Below are positions 45,163-53,558 of a stretch of DNA of 64,000 nt, in pieces. The position numbers and the translations under genes were made by a program. Below the pieces are notes generated by a model. That model saw only the letters and a program-made list of their open reading frames with translations. It made no database searches and was not told where the DNA came from. This stretch comes from AWTP1-13 sp963820375 (GTDB lineage: Bacteria > Pseudomonadota > Alphaproteobacteria > Rhizobiales > Hyphomicrobiaceae): contig CAWFZX010000028.1 of NCBI GenBank assembly GCA_963820375.1, forward strand, positions 62,001-126,000. Reading direction: 5' to 3'. Positions within the stretch are counted from its first letter, which is position 1, and each line of letters opens with the position of its first letter.

Positions 45163-45945
45163 TCACCCGCGCAGGTCGGAGGCTACGAGGAGCTGCGTGT
45201 AGGGCTCGCGCGGATCGTCGAGCACCTGGTCCGTGAGCCCGGTCTCGATCACCCGGCCGCGTCGCATTACCACCAGCCGATGTGACAGCAGCCGCGCCAC
45301 GGCAAGGTCGTGGGTGACGATGACCGCAGCGAGCCCGTAGTCGGCCACGAGATTGCGCAAGAGGTCGAGCAACCGCGCCTGCACCGACACGTCGAGGCCA
45401 CCAGTGGGCTCGTCCATGAACACGAGCCGCGGCGACGTCACCATGTTTTTGGCGATCTGCAGACGCTGGCGCATGCCGCCGGAGAACGTCGCGGGCGTAT
45501 CGTCGATGCGGTCGACCTCGATCTCGACGCGGACTAGCCAATCGCGCGCCTCGCTGCGGATGCGGTCGTAGTTGCGCCAGCCGACCGCCATCAGGCGCTC
45601 GCCGACGTTGCCACCCGCTGTTACGCCCATGCGCAGGCCGAGGCGCGCGTCCTGGTGCACAAAGCCCCAGTCGGTGCGCAGCAGGAACCGCCTCTCGGCC
45701 TCGCCCAACGCGAACAGGTCGCGCACGCCGCCGTCGCGCATGCGATAGCGCACGCTGCCGCGTGTCGGCGCCAGCTGGCTCGAGAGCATCGCCAACAGGG
45801 TCGACTTGCCCGATCCCGACTCGCCGACCACGGCCAGCACCTCGCCCTCGTGCACCTCGAGCGCCACGTCGACGCAGCCCACGCGCGGCCCGTAGAGCCT
45901 GGTGAGGCCCTCGGCAGCGAGCAGTGGCGTCTCGGCTGCGGTCAC
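45163..45945 (-). CDS. phnK: C-P lyase ABC-type protein PhnK
   Basis: A 260-residue ATP-binding-cassette protein starting at GTG overlapping the phnJ stop (GTGA); an upstream start at 46071 would give an arginine-rich shadow of phnJ and is rejected. Walker A GESGSGKSTLLAM, Q-loop GFVHQDARLGLRMGV, signature TFSGGMRQRLQIAKNM, Walker B LVFMDEPTGGLD, H-loop VIVTHDLAV. PhnK docks on the PhnGHIJ core complex. Length is normal. Confidence 0.92.
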   Translation of the reverse strand: MTAAETPLLAAEGLTRLYGPRVGCVDVALEVHEGEVLAVVGESGSGKSTLLAMLSSQLAPTRGSVRYRMRDGGVRDLFALGEAERRFLLRTDWGFVHQDARLGLRMGVTAGGNVGERLMAVGWRNYDRIRSEARDWLVRVEIEVDRIDDTPATFSGGMRQRLQIAKNMVTSPRLVFMDEPTGGLDVSVQARLLDLLRNLVADYGLAAVIVTHDLAVARLLSHRLVVMRRGRVIETGLTDQVLDDPREPYTQLLVASDLRG

Positions 45946-46802
45946 TGCGGGGCCTCCTGCGCTTGCGGTTCTCGCCTCCCCTCGCAGTGATCGGTATCGG
46001 AGCAGACGAACATGCGCCCGCCTGCGTCGTCGGTGACGATCTCGTCGAGGTAAGCAGCGGTGGCACCGCACAAGGCACAGGGCCGCTCGAAGCGCGTGCG
46101 CTCGAAAGGGTGATCCTCGAAGTCGAGGCTGACGACGCGCGTGTAGGGAGGTAGCGCATAGATGCGCTGCTCGCGGCCCGCACCGAACAGCTGCAGCGCC
46201 GGAGACATGTCCATCTTCGGGTTGTCGAACTTCGGCGTCGGCGAGGGGTCCATCAGATAGCGCCCCTCGACCTTGACGGGATAGGCGTAGGTCGTGGCGA
46301 TGTGACCGTGGCGCGCGATGTCCTCGTAGAGCTTGACGTGCATCAGCCCGTACTCCTCGAGCGCGTGCATCTGGCGTGTCTCGGTTTCGCGCGGCTCCAG
46401 GAAGCGCAGGGGCTCGGGGATCGGAACCTGATAGACGAGGATCTGGCCCCCTTGCAGCGGCGTCTCGGGAATGCGGTGCCGGGTCTGAATGATGGTCGCC
46501 TCGCCGGTGTGCGTGGTGGTAGCGACGCCAGCGGTCCGCGCAAAGAAGCGGCGGATGGAGACCGCGTTGGTGGTGTCGTCGGCGCCCTGGTCGATAACCT
46601 TGAGGACGTCGCTAGGCCCCAGGATTGACGCCGTCACCTGCACGCCGCCCGTGCCCCACCCATAGGGCATCGGCATCTCGCGGCTGGCGAACGGCACCTG
46701 GTAGCCCGGAATGGCGATCGCCTTCAGGATTGCGCGCCGTATCATGCGCTTCGTCTGCTCATCGAGGTAGGCGAAATTGTAGGCCGGCAGCGTCGTGGTC
46801 AT
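45942..46802 (-). CDS. phnJ: C-P lyase catalytic subunit PhnJ (radical SAM)
   Basis: A 286-residue radical-SAM enzyme that breaks the carbon-phosphorus bond, giving an alkane and ribose cyclic phosphate. The cluster and thiyl cysteines are in the family-specific order near the C terminus: CALCG, then FVCSDTDHCEG, about 20 residues apart. Other conserved runs: YAYLDEQTKRMIRRAILKA-type N terminus and MPMPYGWGTGG. The start overlaps the phnI stop (ATGA). Confidence 0.95.
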   Translation of the reverse strand: MTTTLPAYNFAYLDEQTKRMIRRAILKAIAIPGYQVPFASREMPMPYGWGTGGVQVTASILGPSDVLKVIDQGADDTTNAVSIRRFFARTAGVATTTHTGEATIIQTRHRIPETPLQGGQILVYQVPIPEPLRFLEPRETETRQMHALEEYGLMHVKLYEDIARHGHIATTYAYPVKVEGRYLMDPSPTPKFDNPKMDMSPALQLFGAGREQRIYALPPYTRVVSLDFEDHPFERTRFERPCALCGATAAYLDEIVTDDAGGRMFVCSDTDHCEGRREPQAQEAPQ

Positions 46803-47932
46803 TCCGCTGCCTCCCTGCCGGCTTGAGCCTCCGCGCAGCTGTCCGCGACCGGGCGATCCGCGCTAGTCGCGTGCCACTCGCTGCGCAGCTGGCGCAGCAG
46901 GGCGAGCTCAGCCTGGAAGTCGACGTAGTGCGGCAGCTTCAGGTGCTCGACAAAGCCTGTTGCCTGTACGTTGTCGGCGTGCGCGAGCACGAACTCCTGG
47001 TCCTGCGCCGGCGTCGTCGCCTCCTGCCCCAGCTCATCGGCTCGCAAGGCGCGATCTACTAGCGCCATGGCCATCGCCTTGCGCTCGCTGTGGCCGAACA
47101 CCAGCCCGTAGCCGCGGGTGAACTGCGGCGGTGCATGCGCCGAACCCTTGAACTGATTGACCATCTCGCATTCGGTCAGCGTGATGCGGCCGAGCGGCAC
47201 GGCAAAACCCAGCTCCTCCGGCACCAGCTGGATCTCGACCTCACCCATGCGGATCTCGCCGACGAAGGGATGCGTGCGACCATATCCGCGCTGCGTGGAG
47301 TAGCCGAGCGCCAGCAGGAAGCCCTCATCGCCGCGCGCCAACGCCTGCAGGCGGATGTCGCGGCCGGCAGGAAACGTCACGGGATCGCGGGTGATATCGC
47401 CGAGCGGTGCGCTCTCTGCCGGTGCCGCATTGGGCTCGATTAGGCCCTCGCGATCGAGCAGCTGCGTCACGCGCGGCACCGGCTCTGACGTCGAGGCCTC
47501 GGCGGCAGAGCCGGCTGCGGCGCACGCCGCGGCTGGAGCCGTTTCGAGCAGCCGATGCGTGTAGTCGAAGGTGGGCCCCAGGAGCTGGCCACCTGGCAGA
47601 TCCTTGTAGGTGGCGGAGATCCGGCGCCGGATACGCATGGCCGCAGTATCGACCGGCTCGGCATTGCCGAGGCGCGGCAGCGTCGTGCGGTAGGCGCGCA
47701 ACAGGAAGATAGCCTCGATGAGATCACCCCGCGCCTGCTTCACGGCAAGCGCGGCGAGCTGCGGATCGTAAAGCGAGCCCTCACACATGGTGCGGTTGAC
47801 CGCGAGGGTGAGCTGCTCGCTGATCTGCTCGGGGGTTATCTCGGGCACACTCGTAGCGCCGCGCCGCTCCCTGGCGAGCAACTCGTGCGCCGCCAAGATC
47901 GCCGCCTCGCCACCTTTGGCCGCCACGTACAT
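46799..47932 (-). CDS. phnI: C-P lyase subunit PhnI
   Basis: A 377-residue PhnI protein (family about 355-375). The N terminus MYVAAKGGEAAILAAHELL and segment LAVNRTMCEGSLYDPQLAALAVKQARGD are diagnostic; LARGDEGFLLALGYSTQRGYGRTHPF is also conserved. With PhnG, PhnH, PhnL it couples the phosphonate to the ribose of ATP, displacing adenine. A short low-complexity alanine stretch near residue 135-150 (PAAACAAAGSAAEAS) slightly lengthens this copy. Confidence 0.93.
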   Translation of the reverse strand: MYVAAKGGEAAILAAHELLARERRGATSVPEITPEQISEQLTLAVNRTMCEGSLYDPQLAALAVKQARGDLIEAIFLLRAYRTTLPRLGNAEPVDTAAMRIRRRISATYKDLPGGQLLGPTFDYTHRLLETAPAAACAAAGSAAEASTSEPVPRVTQLLDREGLIEPNAAPAESAPLGDITRDPVTFPAGRDIRLQALARGDEGFLLALGYSTQRGYGRTHPFVGEIRMGEVEIQLVPEELGFAVPLGRITLTECEMVNQFKGSAHAPPQFTRGYGLVFGHSERKAMAMALVDRALRADELGQEATTPAQDQEFVLAHADNVQATGFVEHLKLPHYVDFQAELALLRQLRSEWHATSADRPVADSCAEAQAGREAAE

Positions 47933-47933
47933 G

Positions 47934-48536
47934 TCAGGCCGCCTCCGTCACGCGTACGCTGCGGGGCAGGGCGGCAATGGCGTTTGCGGAGGCAAGGAAG
48001 ATGTCGATGCCGCAGGGGAACGCGGCACGATTGGCTCGCAGACGGTCGACGAAATCGGCCGGCAGCGGCGACGCGCCAAAGCAAGTCGAGCCGAGGATGC
48101 CTGGCCCTTCCAGCCTCCAGCCGTCGTCGGCGAACGTCTCGACCTGCACGATCAGGGTCGTTGACCGATCGGGATAGGCGGGGGTGCCCTGAGCGAACGC
48201 CGACAGGGGCAGCATCGCCATCGCGTCGGCGATTGCGGCAAAGGTCGCATCGGACGGTGCGCCGACAAGGCCGGCCCCGGTATGGAAGCGAAGGAACGTT
48301 GCCACGTCCGTGCTCTCCGCCAACGCGCGGTCCAGCCACACCGGCGTCTGATAGTCGCAGAGCGTGAGCAGCAGCGCCGCAGCGGGCCCGTTCAGCGGCG
48401 CCGGGGGCGCAAGGCCCGAGCGCAGCGCCACGATCCGGCCCGGGGAGGCCATCGCCTCCATGGCGAGACGGAAGACTGACTGCGATTGGCGTACCGGATC
48501 GCCAAAGGCGGGCTCGAGTGTCGGCAGCGCGGGCAT
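47934..48536 (-). CDS. phnH: C-P lyase subunit PhnH
   Basis: A 200-residue PhnH subunit. Conserved runs: FRLAMEAMASPGRIV, LLLTLCDYQTPVWLD, FLRFHTGAG, and GPGILGST followed by NRAAFPCGIDIFLAS. It forms the core complex with PhnG, PhnI and PhnJ. One base separates it from phnI and three from phnG. Confidence 0.93.
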   Translation of the reverse strand: MPALPTLEPAFGDPVRQSQSVFRLAMEAMASPGRIVALRSGLAPPAPLNGPAAALLLTLCDYQTPVWLDRALAESTDVATFLRFHTGAGLVGAPSDATFAAIADAMAMLPLSAFAQGTPAYPDRSTTLIVQVETFADDGWRLEGPGILGSTCFGASPLPADFVDRLRANRAAFPCGIDIFLASANAIAALPRSVRVTEAA

Positions 48537-48539
48537 CGC

Positions 48540-49019
48540 TCAGTCCTCGCCGCGCACGAGCGTGAAGAACTCGACCCTGGTGGCGGCGGTGTCTGCGCGC
48601 ACGCGCGCATCCGCGGCCGCTTGCCGCGCCTCGACTGGAGCAACGAGGCTCGTTTGCAGCCTCGCCCGCCAATTCGGGTCCTGCCCCAGCGCATCGACGA
48701 TGGCCGCCAGCCTGGCGCGCCGATGCGACCGCCCGAGCAGATAAGAAAAGCCGACCGCGCCGGTATTGAGCCGCACGACCGCGCGCGTCACGCTCGCCTC
48801 GCCAACGTTGAAGGGCGGCCCGCTGCCGCCCATACGCCCGCGCAGCATGACGAGCCCGGTCTCGACCGGCCGCAGCTCCTCGGATGCCGGCAGCTCGCCG
48901 AGAGCCGCCAGACCTGCTTCGAGCTCGGCTTCGGTGGCCTGCGCACACGTCCGCATTAAGGTTTGACGTGCCCCGACGTTGGCACCGGCGTCGCTGCTGC
49001 TCCCCCTCGCCATGCTCAT
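48540..49019 (-). CDS. phnG: C-P lyase subunit PhnG
   Basis: A 159-residue PhnG subunit, first gene of the leftward phosphonate operon. Typical segments: VETGLVMLRGRMGGSGPPFNVGEASVTRAVV and GFSYLLGRSHRRARLAAIVDAL. An ATG two codons downstream (49013) is also possible. The 121 bases between it and phnC contain the Pho box. Confidence 0.93.
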   Translation of the reverse strand: MSMARGSSSDAGANVGARQTLMRTCAQATEAELEAGLAALGELPASEELRPVETGLVMLRGRMGGSGPPFNVGEASVTRAVVRLNTGAVGFSYLLGRSHRRARLAAIVDALGQDPNWRARLQTSLVAPVEARQAAADARVRADTAATRVEFFTLVRGED

Positions 49020-49052
49020 CTCTCGGTCTTAGTCGACCTGATTAATGCTTTT

Positions 49053-49059
49053 GTGACAG
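49053..49059 (-). promoter_or_regulatory. possible Pho half-box facing phnG
   Basis: On the minus strand this reads CTGTCAC, followed after AAAA by GCATTAA, a poor second half. It sits about 35 bases upstream of the phnG start. It may be a weak PhoB site for the leftward operon, supplementing the stronger box at 49088-49105. Confidence 0.35.
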
Positions 49060-49087
49060 GCCCGCAGTCCGCCGGTTCGCTTGGGGC

Positions 49088-49105
49088 CTGTTACATTACT
49101 GTCAT
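49088..49105 (+). promoter_or_regulatory. Pho box (PhoB binding site) between divergent phn operons
   Basis: CTGTTAC, four bases (ATTA), then CTGTCAT: two direct 7-base repeats at 11-base spacing, which is the classical PhoB box. It lies between phnG (leftward) and phnC (rightward), about 35 bases before the phnC start. It implies induction of the phosphonate genes by phosphate starvation. Confidence 0.8.
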
Positions 49106-49140
49106 CAATCCTTGGCTTGCTTGTCACGACTTGCCGCTAG

Positions 49141-50097
49141 GTGTCCGCGACGACAGGCGACGCAAGCGAGGGGACGCCAGGTTTGAGCACCGCAGCCATC
49201 GAGGTCGTCGGCGTTGCGAAATCCTTCCTTGCCGGGGCTCCGGTTTTGCAGGACATCAACGTCAGTGTAGCGCCCGGCGAGATGGTGGCGTTGATCGGCG
49301 CCTCCGGATCCGGGAAATCCACACTCATCCGCGCCATCGCCGGCCTCATCAACATCGACCGACCGGATCGTCGCGCCGACAATCGGCGGAGTGGCCGCAT
49401 CACCATCCTGAGCCAGCCGATGCAGGAGGACGGACGCATCACCGCGTCGGCCGCACGCCTGCGCGCACGAATCGGTGTCATCTTCCAGCAGTTCAATCTC
49501 GTGCCGCGGCTCTCCGTGCTCACCAACGTGTGCCTGGGCCTGCTGGGGCAGATTCCCGGCTGGCGCGGCACGTTCGCGCGCTTCAGCGCGGAGGAGAAGC
49601 GCCGCGCCATGCAGGCGCTCGCGCGCGTTGGCATCGCTGAGCATGCACTGAAACGCGGCTGCGTGCTCTCCGGTGGCCAGCAGCAGCGCGCCGCCATCGC
49701 CCGCACGCTCGTGCAGGGCGCCAGCGTGCTGATCGCCGACGAGCCCATCGCCTCGCTCGATCCCAAGGCCGCACGCCGCGTCATGGACATCCTTGCCGAA
49801 CTCAATCGGCAGGACAAAATCACCGTGCTCGTATCCCTGCACCAGGTCGAGTACGCCCTGTCCTACTGCCCGCGCACCATCGCCTTGCGCGACGGTCGCA
49901 TCGTCTACGACGGGCCCTCCAGCGCGCTTAACCGCGCGTTTCTCAGCGACCTGTACGGCGCGGAAAGCGAGGAGCTGGTGCTGCCTGCAAGTGCTGTCGA
50001 TACCGCACCTGCCCTCAGCAACGGTAGTGCGACCCCTAGCGAGTCGCGGCCGCCCGTCTGGCACCCCGCCCACGCCGCTGCAGCGGCGCAGGCCTGA
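49141..50097 (+). CDS. phnC: phosphonate ABC importer ATPase PhnC
   Basis: A 318-residue ABC ATPase. Walker A GASGSGKSTLIRA, Q-loop VIFQQFNLVPRLSVLTNV and the PhnC-type GLLGQIPGWRGTFARFS, signature LSGGQQQRAAIARTL, Walker B VLIADEPIASLDP, H-loop SLHQVEYAL. Both ends are longer than in E. coli PhnC: an alanine/proline-rich tail of about 45 residues extends the C terminus. The GTG start lacks a good ribosome site; a TTG at 49183 with GAGGGG upstream is a reasonable alternative. First gene of the rightward transporter operon. Confidence 0.92.
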   Translation: MSATTGDASEGTPGLSTAAIEVVGVAKSFLAGAPVLQDINVSVAPGEMVALIGASGSGKSTLIRAIAGLINIDRPDRRADNRRSGRITILSQPMQEDGRITASAARLRARIGVIFQQFNLVPRLSVLTNVCLGLLGQIPGWRGTFARFSAEEKRRAMQALARVGIAEHALKRGCVLSGGQQQRAAIARTLVQGASVLIADEPIASLDPKAARRVMDILAELNRQDKITVLVSLHQVEYALSYCPRTIALRDGRIVYDGPSSALNRAFLSDLYGAESEELVLPASAVDTAPALSNGSATPSESRPPVWHPAHAAAAAQA

Positions 50098-50184
50098 GCC
50101 GCTTTCCATCCTTCCACACTCTCCCGGGGACCACTCCGGTAGGCACTGACCGAGAGACCAAACAATGAGGCAAGGAGTCCAAAC

Positions 50185-51153
50185 ATGTTTCGAGCATTGA
50201 TGGCGGCGTCCGTCGCCGTGACCTTGGCGGTCGCCCCGGCGCGGGCCGCCGAGGAAATCAACTTCGGCATCATCTCGACTGAGGCCAGCTCCAACCTCAA
50301 GAAGATCTGGGATCCCTTCCTAGCCGATATGGAGAAGGGCACCGGCGTCAAGATCAACGCCTTCTTCGCCTCCGACTACGCCGGCGTGATCGAAGGCATG
50401 CGCTTCAAGAAGGTCCAGATCGCCTGGTTCGGCAACAAGTCGGCCATGGAGGCGGTCGATCGCGCCGAAGGCGAGGTGTTCGCCCAGACCGTCGCCGCCA
50501 GCGGCCAGGACGGCTACTACTCCCATATCATTGTCCACAAGGACAGTGCGTTCAAGACCCTGGACGACGTGCTCAAGTGCGACAAGACCCTCGACTTCGG
50601 CATCGGTGATCCCAACTCGACCTCGGGCTTCCTGGTGCCCACCACGTTCATCTTCTCGGCCAAGAGCATCGATCCCAAACAGTGTTTCAAGACCGTGCGC
50701 AACGCCAACCATGAGGCGAACGCGCTCGCAGTTGCCAATAAGCTCGTGCACGCGGCCACCAACAACAGCGAGAATCTGGAGCGCATTGCCAAGACCGCGC
50801 CGGAGAAGGCCAAGGAGATCCGCGTCGTCTGGACCTCACCGCTGATCCCCTCCGACCCCCTCGTGTGGCGCAAGGACCTTGACGCCAGCCTCAAGAAGAA
50901 GATCGGCGACTGGCTGTTCGCCTACGGCAAGGCCGATGCCGAGAAGAAGGTCCTGGCCGACCTGCAGTGGGCACCCTTCAAGAAGTCCGACAACAACCAG
51001 CTGCTGCCGATCCGGCAGATGGAGCTCAACCGGGAGATCATGAAGCTCAAGGGCGACGAGAAGGTCGCCGCCAACGATAAGACGGCGAAACTCGCCGAGC
51101 TCGAAAAGCAGTTCGCCGACATCGGCCACCAGATCGAGGCCCGCAAGAAATAG
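50185..51153 (+). CDS. phnD: phosphonate-binding periplasmic protein PhnD
   Basis: A 322-residue binding protein: signal peptide (ending APARA), then EEINFGIISTEASSNLKKIWDPFLADMEKGTGVKI, the PhnD-type opening, and FFASDYAGVIEGMRFKKVQIAWFGNKSA plus DPNSTSGFLVPT, which form the phosphonate pocket. AAGGAG lies nine bases before the ATG. It delivers phosphonates to PhnC-PhnE. Confidence 0.94.
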   Translation: MFRALMAASVAVTLAVAPARAAEEINFGIISTEASSNLKKIWDPFLADMEKGTGVKINAFFASDYAGVIEGMRFKKVQIAWFGNKSAMEAVDRAEGEVFAQTVAASGQDGYYSHIIVHKDSAFKTLDDVLKCDKTLDFGIGDPNSTSGFLVPTTFIFSAKSIDPKQCFKTVRNANHEANALAVANKLVHAATNNSENLERIAKTAPEKAKEIRVVWTSPLIPSDPLVWRKDLDASLKKKIGDWLFAYGKADAEKKVLADLQWAPFKKSDNNQLLPIRQMELNREIMKLKGDEKVAANDKTAKLAELEKQFADIGHQIEARKK

Positions 51154-51229
51154 CCGGGCCATCTTGATTTCGATCGGCTGCCAGGAGACCGGTCCCGGTT
51201 CCCTGGCGGCGACCGACCGGAGACCAGCC

Positions 51230-52057
51230 TTGACCATCACCGTTCCCGCCGATCGTCCCGACGATGGATCGGCCCGCATCGTGGTGCCGCAGCCTCCGCT
51301 CACCAGACGTGCGCGCACTTGGCTGCTGTGGTTCACGGTCGCCGCCCTGCTCGCTTGGAGCTGGGGGCCGACGGAGATGCGCAAGATCGGCTCGCTGTTC
51401 ACGGACTGGCGCAACATGGCCGAGTTCGCCTCGGGCTTCCTGCGCCCCGATTTCGGCGACTGGACGGCCTATGCGGCGGAGATGGTGGAGACCGTGCAGA
51501 TCGCCATCTGGGGCACGGCGCTGGCGGTGTTCTTTGGCATTCCCTTCGCCATTCTGAGCTCGGCCAACGTCTGCCCGCAGTGGGTCGTGCAGCCTGTCCG
51601 ACGCTTGATGGACGCATGCCGGGCAATCAACGAGATCGTGTTCGCGCTGCTGTTCGTGGTTGCCGTCGGGCTCGGGCCACTGGCCGGCGTGCTGGCGGTT
51701 GCCGTGCACAACATCGGCATCATCGCCAAGCTGTTCTCGGAGGCCGTCGAGGCCATCGACCCGCGGCCCGTCGAAGGCATCCGGGCGACAGGAGCAACGC
51801 GGTTGCAGGAGGTCATCTTCGGCGTCGTCCCGCAGGTCATGCCGCTGTGGAGCTCCTACACACTCTATCGCTTTGAGACCAACGTGCGCTCTGCCACCGT
51901 GCTCGGCATCGTCGGCGCCGGCGGCATCGGCCATTCGCTCTACGAGAACATCCGCAGCTTCCACTATTCCGAGACCGCAGCGATCGTCATCATCGTGGTG
52001 GCGACGGTGATGCTGATCGATCTCGTCAGCGCCCGCATCCGCAAGGCCCTAATCTGA
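51230..52057 (+). CDS. phnE: phosphonate ABC importer permease PhnE
   Basis: A 275-residue permease with about six helices. The EAA-type loop is SEAVEAIDPRPVEGIRATGATRLQEVIFGVVPQ, and FETNVRSATVLGIVGAGGIGHSL is the PhnE C-terminal signature. I prefer the TTG start with GGAG about eight bases upstream; the longer frame from a TTG at 51164 adds 22 residues without family support. Only one phnE copy is present. Confidence 0.92.
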   Translation: MTITVPADRPDDGSARIVVPQPPLTRRARTWLLWFTVAALLAWSWGPTEMRKIGSLFTDWRNMAEFASGFLRPDFGDWTAYAAEMVETVQIAIWGTALAVFFGIPFAILSSANVCPQWVVQPVRRLMDACRAINEIVFALLFVVAVGLGPLAGVLAVAVHNIGIIAKLFSEAVEAIDPRPVEGIRATGATRLQEVIFGVVPQVMPLWSSYTLYRFETNVRSATVLGIVGAGGIGHSLYENIRSFHYSETAAIVIIVVATVMLIDLVSARIRKALI

Positions 52058-52359
52058 CGCCTGCCTCTTTGGCCAAATACACCGGCTCGATCGTCATCGA
52101 GGCCGCAAACTGGCGGAACGCCTGGTAGCGTGGAGGGCGAGATGGCAAGCTTGCGACGTTCGTCGCGTTTCAACCGACATCTTGAAGGTTTGTACGTACT
52201 CCACCCGGCCTTTTTTACCACGTTACCCTCATATCGTTGCTGATCACGGGCGATACACTTCAAATTCGGGCGCATCGCCGTTCGGTTGTTGTTAGCGAAG
52301 AGTGGGCGCTGTGCCTTTGCGGCGATGCGGTCTTTATTTCGCTGCGAGAGCCACGCGTC
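52058..52359. other. intergenic region, no gene recognised
   Basis: About 300 bases between phnE and the OmpA-family gene. No terminator hairpin or regulator site identified by eye. Confidence 0.4.
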
Positions 52360-53199
52360 ATGTACCGAGCAGGAATCATTGTAGGCGCCCTATTGGCTCT
52401 GACCACGGCGGCCGTTGTCCGTCCAAATCTTGTAAACTTGGACCCTATCGATGCGCCGAGCGGCAGCGTGCAGAAGACACCGCTGTCACCGAACGGGCAG
52501 TTGCCCAGGTCGACAACCAGCAACGCAGAAAAGATCGACGAACCGAGATTGACCTTCGATGTGGTGAGGATTGACCCTCAGGGTTCGTCCGTCTTTGCTG
52601 GACAGGCGCCGCCAAACTCCAGCGTCAGCATTCTCGCCAACGGTCGAGCGCTAGCAACGGCCGCGGCCGATGAAACGGGTGCATGGGCCATCGTCACTGA
52701 CCGCAAAATTACCCCCGGGGAGCATGAGATCTCCCTTGGCGCGGTGTCTATGCAAGGTGCCGTCACGGCAGGTGAAACAGTACAAATCGTCGTCGCGCCA
52801 CCGGTTGCCGGTGTCACCTCCACCCCGGAGCCGCATGCTAGATCGCCGCAATCGAGTCCTGCTCCAATTACCTTCGTGTACAATGACACAGCATTTACCA
52901 CAGACGGCCGGCGGGCCGCGGAGTTGCTAGCAAAACATTTGCTATCGCAACAGCCTGCTGCGGTGTCACTGAGCGGGCATGCGGATGAGCGTGGTACGGA
53001 CGTCTACAACATTGAGCTTTCTCGACGACGCTTATTGGTCGTTGCAGACTACTTGCGGGATAGTGGTTTCGCGGGAAAGCTTGAATTGATCCCGAAGGGT
53101 AAGAGCGAACCCTACACCGGCATTGACCGTCGGTCGCTTCCAAGGGAAGATGCGTTTCAGCTTGACCGTCGTGTCGAACTCTATCGCCCGCGCCACTAG
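52360..53199 (+). CDS. OmpA-family outer-envelope protein with Ig-like domain
   Basis: A 279-residue protein: N-terminal signal/anchor helix (AGIIVGALLALTTAAVV), a bacterial Ig-like domain at about residues 65-140 (VVRIDPQGSSVFAGQAPPNSSVSILANG, ETGAWAIVTD), a proline/serine linker, and a C-terminal OmpA domain at about 160-275 (FVYNDTAFTTDGRRAAELLAKHL, SLSGHADERGTDVYNIELSRRRL). The OmpA domain binds peptidoglycan. I start at the ATG before the hydrophobic segment; a longer frame from 52237 is not supported. Likely a LysM-less peptidoglycan-associated stabiliser; stand-alone gene. Confidence 0.82.
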   Translation: MYRAGIIVGALLALTTAAVVRPNLVNLDPIDAPSGSVQKTPLSPNGQLPRSTTSNAEKIDEPRLTFDVVRIDPQGSSVFAGQAPPNSSVSILANGRALATAAADETGAWAIVTDRKITPGEHEISLGAVSMQGAVTAGETVQIVVAPPVAGVTSTPEPHARSPQSSPAPITFVYNDTAFTTDGRRAAELLAKHLLSQQPAAVSLSGHADERGTDVYNIELSRRRLLVVADYLRDSGFAGKLELIPKGKSEPYTGIDRRSLPREDAFQLDRRVELYRPRH

Positions 53200-53550
53200 C
53201 CGACATTCAGCCGGAAGTGGAAGTCGGTGCAACGTTGCTAGCACGAACCTCGATCCGTCTCAGGTCTTGCCCTCGACCATCCGGCGCCCCGCCCATGACT
53301 AGAGGGAAGCCAATCAAGCTGGCATGACGTTGTGGCCGGGCGCGATCGGTTGCTGGATCCAACCACGCCACCGAGCTAATGTGCTTGTTCGTCGTGTGTT
53401 CATTTGTCCTTGCGCGCCAAGTGCGAAGGGCTTTCCTCGATGCTGAGCTGTCGACCCCAGGCGCGTGCGCACCTTGGCTTGCAATTCCTGCAGCCGACCT
53501 CACAGATGTCGGCGCAGTTAGCGATTGGGCTGTCGAACGATGGCGCTGGA
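53200..53550. other. intergenic region upstream of hyuA
   Basis: About 360 bases without a recognisable gene. The in-frame extension of hyuA up to 53379 lacks family similarity and is treated as non-coding. It should hold the promoter of the hyuAB-dctPQM operon. Confidence 0.4.
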
Positions 53551-53558
53551 ACACCATA

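Noticed and set aside
44453..46183. A 576-codon open frame on the minus strand
   Set aside because: Only its last part (from 45157) is PhnL; the upstream part reads phnK and the end of phnJ out of frame and is arginine-rich with no family pattern.
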